From assembly GCF_041431135.1 (NCBI RefSeq), contig NZ_CP107799.1, positions 3,224,001-3,288,000 of the forward strand: a stretch of 64,000 bases of DNA, written 5' to 3'. Source of the stretch: Streptomyces sp. NBC_00554 (GTDB taxonomy: Bacteria; Actinomycetota; Actinomycetes; Streptomycetales; Streptomycetaceae). This document shows positions 42,266 through 50,513 of the stretch, piece by piece. The notes under the pieces are model-generated. The model saw only the letters and a program-made list of their open reading frames with translations, ran no database searches and was not told the origin of the DNA. Position numbers and translations under genes: made by a program. Each line of letters starts with the position of its first letter. The stretch's first letter is position 1.

Positions 42266-43179
42266 GAAGCTCCGGGTACCTTTTCCCTGCGTTGCAGCCA
42301 CTCCTCCGGGACGTCGTCCGTCCCTGTGCGCGCGGCCACTATTCCGCCCGTGATCGCGCAGGTCGTGTCGACGTCGCCGAAGCCCTCGGCCGTGCTCCAG
42401 AGGGCGGCGGTCAGGTCGGTCGGGTGGCGGGCGGCGCACCAGGTCGCGAAGGGGACCGTGTCGTCGGCTCGGATTCGATGGCCGTTGCCGAGGATGTCGG
42501 ACGCCTTCCAGGGTTCGGTGGTGAAGGGGAGGTCCGCCGCCCTGGTCAGGCCGTCGCGGACCGCGCTGTCGGGGGTCTCGGACGCGACGGCGGCCAGGTC
42601 CAGTTCGCCCCGGGCGGAGAGTGCGGCCGCTACCGCCACGGCTATCGCGCCCGCTATGCCCTCCGGGTGGGCGTGCGTCACCTCGCCGGAGAGTCTCGCC
42701 TGCTCGACCACGCGCGGCAGGCTGTCCTGGAACCACGCCCCCAGCGGGGCGACGCGCATCGCCGCGCCGTTGCCCAGGCTGCCTTCGCCGTCGAAGAGAT
42801 CCCTTGCCAACTCCCGCCAGCGCTCTGGTTCTTGGAGGAGTCGCGGGAGCAGTTCGTGCATCCCGTACCCGTAGCCTCGGGCCTGGTCCGCGTCGTAGCC
42901 GAGGGCGAAGGCCTGGGCCAGCTCCGTCTGGCGGATCTCGCCGTGCTCGTCCAGGACCCTGAGCACGCCGAGCGCCATCGCCGTGTCGTCCGTCCAGTGC
43001 CACTCCGGTTCCTGGGGTGTGCGCCGGGCGCGGATCTCCTCGTACGCCTGGAAGCGGTCGCGGAAGAGGGGGAACCAGCGCTCACCGAAGGCGTCGCCTA
43101 GGGCCAGGCCCTCCAGGCTGCGGCGGGCCGCGGGGCGGTTCGCTTGGGCGGGGTTGGCGGGCTCGTAGGGCTCGGTCAT
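42262..43179 (-). CDS. ADP-ribosylglycohydrolase-family protein
   Basis: 305 aa from the ATG at 43179. Di-magnesium ligands are in EWHWTDDTAMALGVL and GDVDTTCAITGGIVAA, and GLALGDAFGERW opens the fold. Such enzymes remove ADP-ribose from proteins, or act on related nucleosides. No ADP-ribosyltransferase lies nearby. Intact. Confidence 0.88.
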   Translation of the reverse strand: MTEPYEPANPAQANRPAARRSLEGLALGDAFGERWFPLFRDRFQAYEEIRARRTPQEPEWHWTDDTAMALGVLRVLDEHGEIRQTELAQAFALGYDADQARGYGYGMHELLPRLLQEPERWRELARDLFDGEGSLGNGAAMRVAPLGAWFQDSLPRVVEQARLSGEVTHAHPEGIAGAIAVAVAAALSARGELDLAAVASETPDSAVRDGLTRAADLPFTTEPWKASDILGNGHRIRADDTVPFATWCAARHPTDLTAALWSTAEGFGDVDTTCAITGGIVAARTGTDDVPEEWLQRREKVPGAS

Positions 43180-43337
43180 GGGGGTGATGATGCCGGGTGC
43201 GGCTTGGCGGGGGTGGGGTTTATTCGGCGTCGACAAGTCGTGTGGGAGGGATTGACGGGCTTGCTGACACGCTGTCTCATAAAATGTGACCGCCGGTAAC
43301 TCGCAGGTGTCCGGTACGACTTGGGATGGGGACAGCG

Positions 43338-44258
43338 ATGATCGAAGCCGATGTGCTGCGCGACGCGCTCGGTCTGCTCAAGGACCGGGAGCAGGTGGCC
43401 TCGCGGCTGCTCGAATCCTCCGCCAAGCACTCCTTCGACCCGGACGAGGAGCTGGACTGGGACGCGCCGTTCGAGGACGGCAAGTGGTTCTGGCCGCCGG
43501 AGTTGGTGTCGCTGTACGACACCCCGCTGTGGCGGCGGATGAGTTTGGAGCAGCGGATCGCTCTGTCGCGGCATGAGGCTGCGGCGCTTGCCTCGTTGGG
43601 GATCTGGTTCGAGATCATTCTGATGCAGCTTCTGGTGCGGCACATTTACGACAAAGCCGCGACCAGTGCGCATGTGCGGTATGCGCTGACCGAGATCGAG
43701 GACGAGTGCCGGCACTCGAAGATGTTCGCCCGGCTGATTGTCCGGAGTGAGACGCCTTACTACCCGGTGAGCCGGGCGCATTTGAATCTGGGGCGGCTGT
43801 TCAAGACCATTTCTACGACTCCGGGGTCCTTTACCGCGACGCTGCTCGGTGAGGAGATCTTGGACTGGATGCAGCGGTTGACCTTCCCTGACGAGCGGGT
43901 GCAGACCCTTGTCAGGGGGGTTACGCGCATTCATGTCGTGGAGGAGGCCCGGCATGTGCGGTACGCGCGGGAGGAGCTGCGGCGGCAGATGGTGACGGCG
44001 CCCCGGTGGTCCCAGGAGTTCACCCGGGTGACCTCGGGTGAGTTCGCCCGGGTGTTCTCCGTCGCGTTCGTCAATCCCTCGGTCTATACGAACGTCGGGC
44101 TCGACAAGCGGGAAGCTCTTGCCCAGGTGAAGGCCAGTGGGCATCGGCGGGATGTGATGCAGACCGGGGCCAAGCGGTTGACCGAGTTCCTGGATGACAT
44201 CGGGGTGCTTCGGGGGGCTGGGCGGCGGTTGTGGAAGGCGTCGGGGCTGCTGGCCTGA
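43338..44258 (+). CDS. AurF-like diiron oxygenase
   Basis: 306 aa from the ATG at 43338 (GGGGA six bases upstream; an ATG at 43326 is an alternative). Ferritin-like ligands: LSRHEAAALAS, EIEDECRHSKMF (E-x-x-x-H), LLGEEILDW and HVVEEARHVRYAREEL. AurF oxidises p-aminobenzoate to the nitro compound; the substrate here is unknown. A TetR gene follows 230 bp downstream, separated by a long inverted repeat, and may regulate it. Confidence 0.85.
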   Translation: MIEADVLRDALGLLKDREQVASRLLESSAKHSFDPDEELDWDAPFEDGKWFWPPELVSLYDTPLWRRMSLEQRIALSRHEAAALASLGIWFEIILMQLLVRHIYDKAATSAHVRYALTEIEDECRHSKMFARLIVRSETPYYPVSRAHLNLGRLFKTISTTPGSFTATLLGEEILDWMQRLTFPDERVQTLVRGVTRIHVVEEARHVRYAREELRRQMVTAPRWSQEFTRVTSGEFARVFSVAFVNPSVYTNVGLDKREALAQVKASGHRRDVMQTGAKRLTEFLDDIGVLRGAGRRLWKASGLLA

Positions 44259-44311
44259 CGGGTGCGGCCTTCGGGTGCCGGCCGGTGGCGCCCGGGCGCC
44301 GTCGTGGGGGC

Positions 44312-44424
44312 GGGGCCGCGCCGGTACATCCGCCCGCATCCGGACGGATCGACTGTGAGGATGGAAGGTGCCGTCTGCTTTGGATCCGTCCGGATGCGGG
44401 CATTTGATGTACCGACACGGCCCC
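44312..44424. repeat. 113-bp imperfect inverted repeat with 19-bp perfect core
   Basis: Left arm 44312-44350, right arm 44382-44424. The inner core GCCCGCATCCGGACGGATC is matched exactly by its reverse complement; the outer parts (GGGGCC, CGGTACATC) also pair with small interruptions. The 31-nt loop codes nothing. It lies between the oxygenase stop and the TetR start. Confidence 0.8.
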
Positions 44425-44491
44425 TTGCGTTGTACGGCGGCTGCGGGGGCGTGGGGGCTTGTGCGGTGGTCCGCCCGTTACGCTGCCGGGC

Positions 44492-45217
44492 ATGACCTCT
44501 GCGGCTCCTACCCCCGCCTACCGTCGGCTGAGTGTTGAGGAGCGGCGCAGTCAGCTGCTTGAGGCGGCTCTGTCGCTCTTTGCCCAGCGGGCGCCCGAGG
44601 AGGTCTCGCTCGATGATGTGGCCGAGGCGGCGGGGGTGTCCCGGCCGCTCGTGTACCGGTACTTTCCGGGCGGGAAGCAGCAGTTGTACGAGGCTGCGCT
44701 TCGGTCTGCGGCGGAGGAGTTGGAGCAGTGTTTCGCCGAGCCTCCGGAGGGGGCTCTGACGCAGCGGCTGTCGCGGGCTCTTGACCGGTATCTGGCGTTC
44801 GTGGATCAGCACGACGCCGGGTTCAGCGCCTTGTTGCAGGGCGGGAGTGTTGTCGAGACGTCTCGGACCACGGCCATCGTGGACGGGGTGCGGCGGGCTG
44901 CCGCCGAGCACATTCTTGATCATCTGGGTGTGCGGGAACCGGGGCTGAAGCTGCGGATGACGGTACGGATGTGGATCACCGCCGTGGAGGCCGCCTCGCT
45001 CATCTGGCTCGACGAGGGCAAGGAACCGCCGCTGGACGAGTTGCGGGACTGGCTCGTCGAGCAGTTCGTGGTGGCGGTCGTGGCTACCGCCGGGCGGGAT
45101 CCGCAGACCGCCGGTGTGGTGAAGGCCGCGCTCGTGGTGGAGAGTGCGGACGGGGTTGTGGGATCGCTGGGGCGGCGGGTGCTTCCGGTGATCGGGGACG
45201 CGGCGCGGCTGCTGTGA
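44492..45217 (+). CDS. TetR-family regulator
   Basis: 241 aa from the ATG at 44492. The HTH is LFAQRAPEEVSLDDVAEAAGVSRPLVYRYFPGGKQQLYEAAL. The ligand domain has Trp/Glu-rich C-terminal helices (MRMWITAVEAASLIWLDEGKE). It probably controls the oxygenase upstream. Followed by four 17-bp tandem repeats. Confidence 0.9.
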   Translation: MTSAAPTPAYRRLSVEERRSQLLEAALSLFAQRAPEEVSLDDVAEAAGVSRPLVYRYFPGGKQQLYEAALRSAAEELEQCFAEPPEGALTQRLSRALDRYLAFVDQHDAGFSALLQGGSVVETSRTTAIVDGVRRAAAEHILDHLGVREPGLKLRMTVRMWITAVEAASLIWLDEGKEPPLDELRDWLVEQFVVAVVATAGRDPQTAGVVKAALVVESADGVVGSLGRRVLPVIGDAARLL

Positions 45218-45236
45218 GGGGGGCGCGCCGGTGGAA

Positions 45237-45304
45237 GTGGCGCGCCCGCGAGAGTGGCACGCCTGTGAGAGTGGCGCACCCGTGAGAGTGGCGTACCCGC
45301 TCGT
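45237..45304 (+). repeat. Four 17-bp tandem repeats
   Basis: Units GTGGCGCGCCCGCGAGA, GTGGCACGCCTGTGAGA, GTGGCGCACCCGTGAGA and GTGGCGTACCCGCTCGT, end to end, between the TetR stop and the next start. Variants of about 80 percent identity. Confidence 0.8.
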
Positions 45305-45333
45305 GTCGTGGTGGCGTTTGTGACACTGGGGCT

Positions 45334-45639
45334 GTGAAGAGCGAAGACACTCCCTTTGTTGGTGGGCCGCTGGATGGGCGGGTGCTGCCTGTTCTGCTCG
45401 GGGCCACCGGGCATCCGCCGAAGACTTATCGGGTTCCTGTTCCGGACTCCGGTGGTGGGCCGCCCACCGTGCTCGTCTACCGGCGGGTGCAGGCCGGGCA
45501 GAGCAAACGGCTCGGGCTGCATCAGGGGTGGAAGTATGAATACGACCCCTCGGGGGCTGCGGGGCGCGGGCTGAAGTGGCCCTGGTCTAAAACCGGGCGC
45601 AAGCCGGACGCCACGCCGGAGGCCAACGCCGACGAGTGA
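45334..45639 (+). CDS. Hypothetical protein conserved in Streptomyces
   Basis: 101 aa from the GTG at 45334. It opens FVGGPLDGRVLPVLLGATGHPPKTYRVPVPD and has a Gly/Trp-rich middle (GLHQGWKYEYDPSG) and a Lys/Pro-rich tail. No transmembrane segment. Function unknown. Confidence 0.65.
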   Translation: MKSEDTPFVGGPLDGRVLPVLLGATGHPPKTYRVPVPDSGGGPPTVLVYRRVQAGQSKRLGLHQGWKYEYDPSGAAGRGLKWPWSKTGRKPDATPEANADE

Positions 45640-45741
45640 CCTTCTTCGGCCGAACCGACCAGCCGGCGCGCGCCCGGGATGCGCGCGCCCGATCCTGCCG
45701 GTGAGAGGTGGACGGACCACCCCCGCACCGGAGGTGATGAC

Positions 45742-46890
45742 GTGTCAGGAAGGCTTCTGCGTCTGGTCTGTACGGCGGCCGTGGCTACGGTGACCGCCGG
45801 GGTGGTGTTGGTGTTCTCGCCCGATGCTTCGGCCGTTCCCGCGCCTTCCGAGCCCGGCTCGCGTTCTGTCGCCGAGTTGCTGACGGATCTTCAGCGGCTG
45901 TACCGGGAGGCCGAGCAGGCCACCGAGACGTACAACGCCACCGAGGAGCAGCTGAAGAAGAAGCGGGCCGAGGTGGCGGTGGTGGACGGTCGGCTGGCCA
46001 AGGCGCGCCTCTCCCTGCATGACAGCCGCGGCGCCGCCGGCCGGCTTGCCCGGCAGCAGTACCAAGGCCGGAGTGAGATCTCCCCGTACGTGCGGCTGCT
46101 GCTCGCCCGCGATCCGCAGCACGCCCTCGACCAGGGGCATGTGGTCATGCAGCTGTCTCGCGAGCGGGCCAAGACCGTGGACCGGCTGGTCGGCAACGAG
46201 AAGCGGACGGACACCCTGGCCCGGGACGCGCGCAAGGCCCTGGACAGTCAACTCACCCTCGCCGCACGGCAGAAGAAGGAGCGGGACGAGGTGCGCGGGC
46301 GGCTGAAGGAGGTCGAGGAGCTGCTTGCCTCACTGACCGTCGATCAGCTCGCGGAGCTGGCCGAGTTCGAGAAGTCGGGGGAGGCCGCGGCCCAGAAGAA
46401 GTTCATGGCCTCGGGTGCGCTGAGCGGGGAGCGGCGGCCCTCGCGGGAGGGCGAGGAGGCGCTCCGGTACGCCGTCGAGCAGGTCGGGAAGCCTTACGAG
46501 TGGGGGGCGGAGGGGCCGGCCACGTACGACTGCTCGGGGCTCACGTCACAGGCCTGGGAGCATGCCGGGCGGCCCATCCCCCGGACCAGTCAGGAGCAGT
46601 GGGCCCAGCTGCCGCGCATTCCGCTGAGCGAGCTGCGGCCAGGGGATCTGGTCGTCTACTTCCCCGAGGCCACGCACGTCGCCCTGTATCTGGGGGACGG
46701 AGTTGTGGTGCAGGCACCCCGGCCCGGGACGAAGATCAAGGTCTCGCCCATTGCCGCCAATCCGGTGCTCGGGGCTGTGCGGCCGGATCCGGGATCTGCC
46801 CTGCCCAAGGGCCACTACACGCCGCCGAAGCTTCCCGAGGGGGCCATGGAGGGTGAGGATGAGGGCTTCGGCGCACCGGCTCCCCTTTAG
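45742..46890 (+). CDS. Secreted NlpC/P60 peptidoglycan endopeptidase
   Basis: 382 aa from the GTG at 45742 (GGAGGTGA just upstream). Signal peptide to about residue 30. Residues 40-220 form a long coiled coil (AEQATETYNATEEQLKKKRAE and on). Residues 245-355 are the NlpC/P60 domain with nucleophile in TYDCSGLTSQAW and His in THVALYLGDGVVVQAPRPG. RipA-like; it cuts stem peptides outside the cell. The coiled coil usually inhibits or positions the enzyme. Confidence 0.93.
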   Translation: MSGRLLRLVCTAAVATVTAGVVLVFSPDASAVPAPSEPGSRSVAELLTDLQRLYREAEQATETYNATEEQLKKKRAEVAVVDGRLAKARLSLHDSRGAAGRLARQQYQGRSEISPYVRLLLARDPQHALDQGHVVMQLSRERAKTVDRLVGNEKRTDTLARDARKALDSQLTLAARQKKERDEVRGRLKEVEELLASLTVDQLAELAEFEKSGEAAAQKKFMASGALSGERRPSREGEEALRYAVEQVGKPYEWGAEGPATYDCSGLTSQAWEHAGRPIPRTSQEQWAQLPRIPLSELRPGDLVVYFPEATHVALYLGDGVVVQAPRPGTKIKVSPIAANPVLGAVRPDPGSALPKGHYTPPKLPEGAMEGEDEGFGAPAPL

Positions 46891-47172
46891 GGGCGCCGCG
46901 GTGTTTTAGGCGTCAATCACGCACGTTGGGCCAAAAGTGGACACGCCTCCCACCTCTCGCTAGGCTCGATTAACGAACGCCACACCTGAAGAAGTGCTCT
47001 CCACACATAAGGAAGTTGGCGTCGAAAGCCGGATTCGATCGGCTCACCCATGCGGACCCATATGACGGCGTACGTCGAAATACGCCATTCAGCGCTGCGG
47101 TCTGCGTCTTGCACAGTCACACAGTCCGGCACTCTCGACAAAGCCGTCTGAAAATCAGTACGGGAGTCCGAA

Positions 47173-47568
47173 ATGCCGAATTTCAGCAGCACCAAAAGGA
47201 AGGCACTCGGCCCCGCCGCGGTCGTGGCCTCGCTGACGCTCGCTGCATCTGTGGCAACCATCGGCACAGCTGACGCCGCCGTGAAGGTAACTGTCACTGG
47301 GACCGTGAGCTGCGCCAAATTCGCTGATTCAGTACCGCAGATAGTGACGATAACCCCCAAGAAGGGGACCGCCGACTCGGACGAACTCCTCGGCGAGGAT
47401 CCGGTCGAGAAGTACACCGTCACTCTCCCGGGCATTCCGAAGAACGGCACGACCGGCACCGCCAAGGTTGTCTGCATAGACGATGAGGGCGACGTGAATA
47501 CGTACAAGGTCAAGAATGTCCCGATCAAGAAGCCCGCAACCGGCCCCCAGACCGTCAACCTCGCGTAA
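47173..47568 (+). CDS. Small secreted protein
   Basis: 131 aa. Signal peptide with KRKALGPAAVVASLTLAAS and cleavage after TADAA. The mature domain is Thr/Lys/Val-rich beta sequence with two Cys (TVSCAKFADSV, AKVVCIDDEGD) likely disulfide-linked. Repeats of the type P-K-K-G-T and I-K-K-P. Unknown function. The upstream 280 bp hold its promoter but nothing else recognised. Confidence 0.7.
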   Translation: MPNFSSTKRKALGPAAVVASLTLAASVATIGTADAAVKVTVTGTVSCAKFADSVPQIVTITPKKGTADSDELLGEDPVEKYTVTLPGIPKNGTTGTAKVVCIDDEGDVNTYKVKNVPIKKPATGPQTVNLA

Positions 47569-47576
47569 TCCCGCGC

Positions 47577-47615
47577 TTTCACGAGCATGCTCTTCTAGAT
47601 TTCACGAGCATGCTC
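47577..47615 (+). repeat. Two 16-bp direct repeats with inner palindrome
   Basis: TTTCACGAGCATGCTC at 47577-47592 and 47600-47615. Each contains the palindrome GAGCATGCTC. Behind the secreted protein gene and before the terminator. Confidence 0.7.
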
Positions 47616-47638
47616 GTCCAAGCGGTGACAACCGGCAA

Positions 47639-47669
47639 AGGGCCCCCGGACACAGTGTCCAGGGGCCCT
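47639..47669. terminator. Bidirectional hairpin between convergent genes
   Basis: AGGGCCCC-CGGACAC and GTGTCC-A-GGGGCCCT pair around a 2-3 nt loop. It serves the secreted protein gene and the convergent monooxygenase gene. Confidence 0.8.
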
Positions 47670-47688
47670 GATCTCGTACTGGGGGCTG

Positions 47689-48942
47689 TCAGGATCCGGC
47701 GACCGACGCCAGGTAAGCGCCTGTCTTCTCCGGCTCATAGAAGAAGTTCTCGAAGTCCGCGGGGTCGTTGAAGCCGTTCGCGAAGCGATCGGCCACCGGC
47801 GGGAGTTGGCCTGCCGCGCCGATGAGGTTCAGGACGTGCTCCGGCGGAACGCCGAGCATCGCGTTCGTCCACTTCGTCACGTGCTGCGCCGTGTCCCAGT
47901 ACCGGTCGAACGTCGCCCGCATCCAGGTCTCGTCGAACTCCTTCTCACCGTGCTCGACGATCGAGGCGAGGTACGCGGCGGCGCACTTGGAGGCCGAGTT
48001 GGAGCCCTGGCCGGTGATCGGGTCGTTCGCCACGACCACGTCGGCGACGCCCAGGACCAGGCCGCCGCCGGGGAGCCGGCCGACCGGGTTACGGACGGTG
48101 GGGGCGTAACGGCCGGACAACGTGCCCTGCGCGTCGGTCAGTTCGGCCTTCGTCGCCCGCGCGTGCTCCCACGGCGTGAACCGCTCCATGAGTTCCAGGG
48201 TCAGGGAGAGGTGTTCGGCCGGGTCCTTGACGCCCTGGAAGGCGTCCAGCGGGCCGCCGGGTATGCCCTCCCAGAAGAGGATGTCGGCACGCCCTGAGGT
48301 GGTGAGGGTCGGCATGACGAAGAGTTCGCCGACGCCCGGGACCAGGTTGCAGCGGACCGCGTCGTAGTCCGGGTGCTCCGGGCGCGGGCCCAGGCCGTGG
48401 ACGTACGCCACCGCGAGCGCGCGCTGCGGCTCCGTGTACGGGGAACGGGAGGCGTCCCGGCCGAACATGGACACCAGCTCGCCCTTGCCCGCCGACACCA
48501 GGACCAGGTCGTACGTACGGGCGAAGTAGTCGAGGTCGGAGACCGCCGCGCCGTGGATCACCAGCTGGCCGCCGCGCTGCGCGAACGTCTCCATCCAGCC
48601 GGCCATCTTCACCCGCTGGTCCACCGACTGCGCGTACCCGTCGAGCTTGCCCACCCAGTCGATCGCACGCTGCGAGGGGCCCGGGTCGAAGGAGCCCGGC
48701 ACAGCCACCGAGACGCCGAGTCCTTCGATCTTCGGGGCCTGGGACTCCCAGAAGTTCAGCTGGAGATCGCGCTCGTGCTGCAGTGCCGTGTCGAACATGC
48801 ACTGCGTCGACATGACACGGCCGGAGCGGATCTCGTCCGCCGTCCGGTTCGACATCAGGGTGACCTCGTACCCCTGCGACTGGAGGCCGAGGGCGAGCTG
48901 GAGTCCGGACTGGCCGGCTCCGACGACGAGTATCTTCCGCAT
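47689..48942 (-). CDS. StyA-like FAD-dependent monooxygenase
   Basis: 417 aa from the ATG at 48942. N-terminal Rossmann motif ILVVGAGQSGLQLALGL; then STQCMFDTALQHERDL, VIHGAAVSDLDYFA and GVADVVVANDPITGQGSNSA typical of styrene monooxygenase oxygenase subunits, which use FADH2 from a separate reductase. No reductase gene is nearby. It follows cvnD on the same strand by 14 nt and is probably part of the conservon operon. Confidence 0.85.
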   Translation of the reverse strand: MRKILVVGAGQSGLQLALGLQSQGYEVTLMSNRTADEIRSGRVMSTQCMFDTALQHERDLQLNFWESQAPKIEGLGVSVAVPGSFDPGPSQRAIDWVGKLDGYAQSVDQRVKMAGWMETFAQRGGQLVIHGAAVSDLDYFARTYDLVLVSAGKGELVSMFGRDASRSPYTEPQRALAVAYVHGLGPRPEHPDYDAVRCNLVPGVGELFVMPTLTTSGRADILFWEGIPGGPLDAFQGVKDPAEHLSLTLELMERFTPWEHARATKAELTDAQGTLSGRYAPTVRNPVGRLPGGGLVLGVADVVVANDPITGQGSNSASKCAAAYLASIVEHGEKEFDETWMRATFDRYWDTAQHVTKWTNAMLGVPPEHVLNLIGAAGQLPPVADRFANGFNDPADFENFFYEPEKTGAYLASVAGS

Positions 48943-48956
48943 GCGGGTGCTGTCTC

Positions 48957-49628
48957 CTACTCGGGGCTGACTTCGAGCGCGTGGCCGACCAGGGCGAGGA
49001 GGGTCTCGACGACCGAGATCCGGCGGCGCGCGTCCATGATCATGACAGGTATGTGCGGAGGCACCGTGAGGGCCTCGCGCACGTCCTCGGGCTCGTACCG
49101 CTCGCTGCCGTCGAAGTGGTTGACCGCGACGACGTACGGCAGTCCGCAGCTCTCGAAGTAGTCGAGCGCCGGGAAGCAGTCCTTGAGGCGGCGGGTGTCG
49201 GCGAGGACGACCGCACCGATCGCGCCGCGCACCAGGTCGTCCCACATGAACCAGAACCGCTGCTGGCCCGGCGTCCCGAAGAGGTACAGGACCAGGTCGT
49301 CGTCGAGCGTGATGCGGCCGAAGTCCATGGCCACGGTCGTGGTCAGCTTCTCCGGCGTCCCGGTCAGGTCGTCGGTGTCCGCGCCGGCCTGTGTCATCAG
49401 CGCCTCCGTCTGGAGGGGCGTGATCTCGGAGACCGCGGTGACGAGTGTGGTCTTGCCGGCTCCGAAGCCGCCCGCCACCACGATCTTCGTCGCGATCGGG
49501 GCGCGGGTGCGGTCCGTCTGCCAGGCCTGGAGGTTCTCGTCCGCCTCGGGGAGCGGCGACGGCGCCTGTACCTGAACTGCGTTGGGGAAGGCGGTTCTTG
49601 GCGCGCCCTCAGAGACGACGGAGTCCAC
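48957..49628 (-). CDS. Conservon GTP-binding protein (CvnD-type)
   Basis: 223 aa Ras-like GTPase: G1 GGFGAGKTTLVTAVSE, G3 region LFGTPGQQRFWFMW (DxxG replaced by GTPG), G4 VAVNHFDGS. It is the MglA-like switch of the roadblock system, acting at the membrane with CvnA-C. N-terminal 40 residues are disordered. Overlaps cvnC by 20 nt. Confidence 0.92.
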   Translation of the reverse strand: MDSVVSEGAPRTAFPNAVQVQAPSPLPEADENLQAWQTDRTRAPIATKIVVAGGFGAGKTTLVTAVSEITPLQTEALMTQAGADTDDLTGTPEKLTTTVAMDFGRITLDDDLVLYLFGTPGQQRFWFMWDDLVRGAIGAVVLADTRRLKDCFPALDYFESCGLPYVVAVNHFDGSERYEPEDVREALTVPPHIPVMIMDARRRISVVETLLALVGHALEVSPE

Positions 49629-50013
49629 TCAGCACCCTTTCCAGCAGAGCGCGGTCCGGCTGTCCCGGGCCGTGACCGGTTCCGTACACACGGATCTTTC
49701 CCTGGTCCGCCAGGTCGCTCAGGAGCACGCGGACCACGCCGAGCGGCATCCTGAGGAGGGCGGCGACCTCCGCCACCGTACGCATCCGGCGGCAGAGCTC
49801 GACGATCGCCCGCATCTCCGGCATCACCCGGGTTCCGAGCGAGCCGTTGGTCAACTCCCGGCGTTCCTCCGGGGCTTCGAGCGCCGCGACGAACGTCTCC
49901 ACGAGCAGCACGTGTCCGAAGCGGGTACGGCCGCCGGTGAGCGAGTAGGGGCGCACGCGGGCGGCTTTGCGGTCGCCGCCGCGGACCGGGAGCTTGGGTG
50001 TACCACTGCTCAT
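49609..50013 (-). CDS. Conservon DUF742 protein (CvnC-type)
   Basis: 134 aa winged-helix-like DUF742: RPYSLTGGRTR at the start, EMRAIVELCRRMRTVAEVAALLRMPLGVVRVLLSDLADQG in the middle. Part of the four-gene conservon, between the roadblock and GTPase genes; starts overlap 4 nt with cvnB. Confidence 0.92.
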   Translation of the reverse strand: MSSGTPKLPVRGGDRKAARVRPYSLTGGRTRFGHVLLVETFVAALEAPEERRELTNGSLGTRVMPEMRAIVELCRRMRTVAEVAALLRMPLGVVRVLLSDLADQGKIRVYGTGHGPGQPDRALLERVLSGLRRL

Positions 50014-50513
50014 CGGGCGCTCCCCGTCGACTCTGTCTCCAGCGATTTCCGCAACTCGACGCGGAGTTCGGGGGTCAGGACGTGTCCGGCCCTGCCGACG
50101 AAGAGCGCCATGTGGTACGCCACCACGCTCATGTCGCAGTCCGGGGAGCCGTGCACACCGAGCAGCGAGCCGTCGCTGATCGACATGACGAACAGGCTGC
50201 CCTCGTCCATGGCGACCATCGTCTGCTTGACGGGGCCGCCGTCCATCAGCTTGGCGGCGCCGATCGTGAGGCTGCCGATGCCGGAGACGATGGTGGCCAG
50301 GTCGGCGGCGGACCCCTTGGGGCCCGTGGGGCGTTCCTCCCTCGCCTCCCGGGCCTCCGCGTTCCTCCCGGGGTCGGAGGAGAGCAGCAGCAGCCCGTCG
50401 GAGGAGACGACCGCAACCGAGAGGATGCCGGGCACCTCCTCGACGAGGTTCGTCAACAGCCAGTGCAGGTTACGGGCTTCACTGCTCAGGCCGAAGGTAC
50501 TGGGCGCGGTCAA
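50010..50513 (-). CDS. Conservon roadblock/LC7 protein (CvnB-type)
   Basis: 167 aa of MglB-like fold: LHWLLTNLVEEVPGILSVAVVSSDGLLLLSS, then SIGSLTIGAAK-like segment and MDEGSLFVMSISDGSLLGVHG. GTPase-activating or scaffold role for CvnD inferred from MglB. Overlaps cvnA and cvnC by 4 nt each. Confidence 0.93.
   Translation of the reverse strand: MTAPSTFGLSSEARNLHWLLTNLVEEVPGILSVAVVSSDGLLLLSSDPGRNAEAREAREERPTGPKGSAADLATIVSGIGSLTIGAAKLMDGGPVKQTMVAMDEGSLFVMSISDGSLLGVHGSPDCDMSVVAYHMALFVGRAGHVLTPELRVELRKSLETESTGSAR

Noticed and set aside
46917..47588. 223-aa frame antisense to the small secreted protein
   Set aside because: The plus-strand gene has a clear signal peptide and start; the minus frame has no known domain and no ribosome-binding site.
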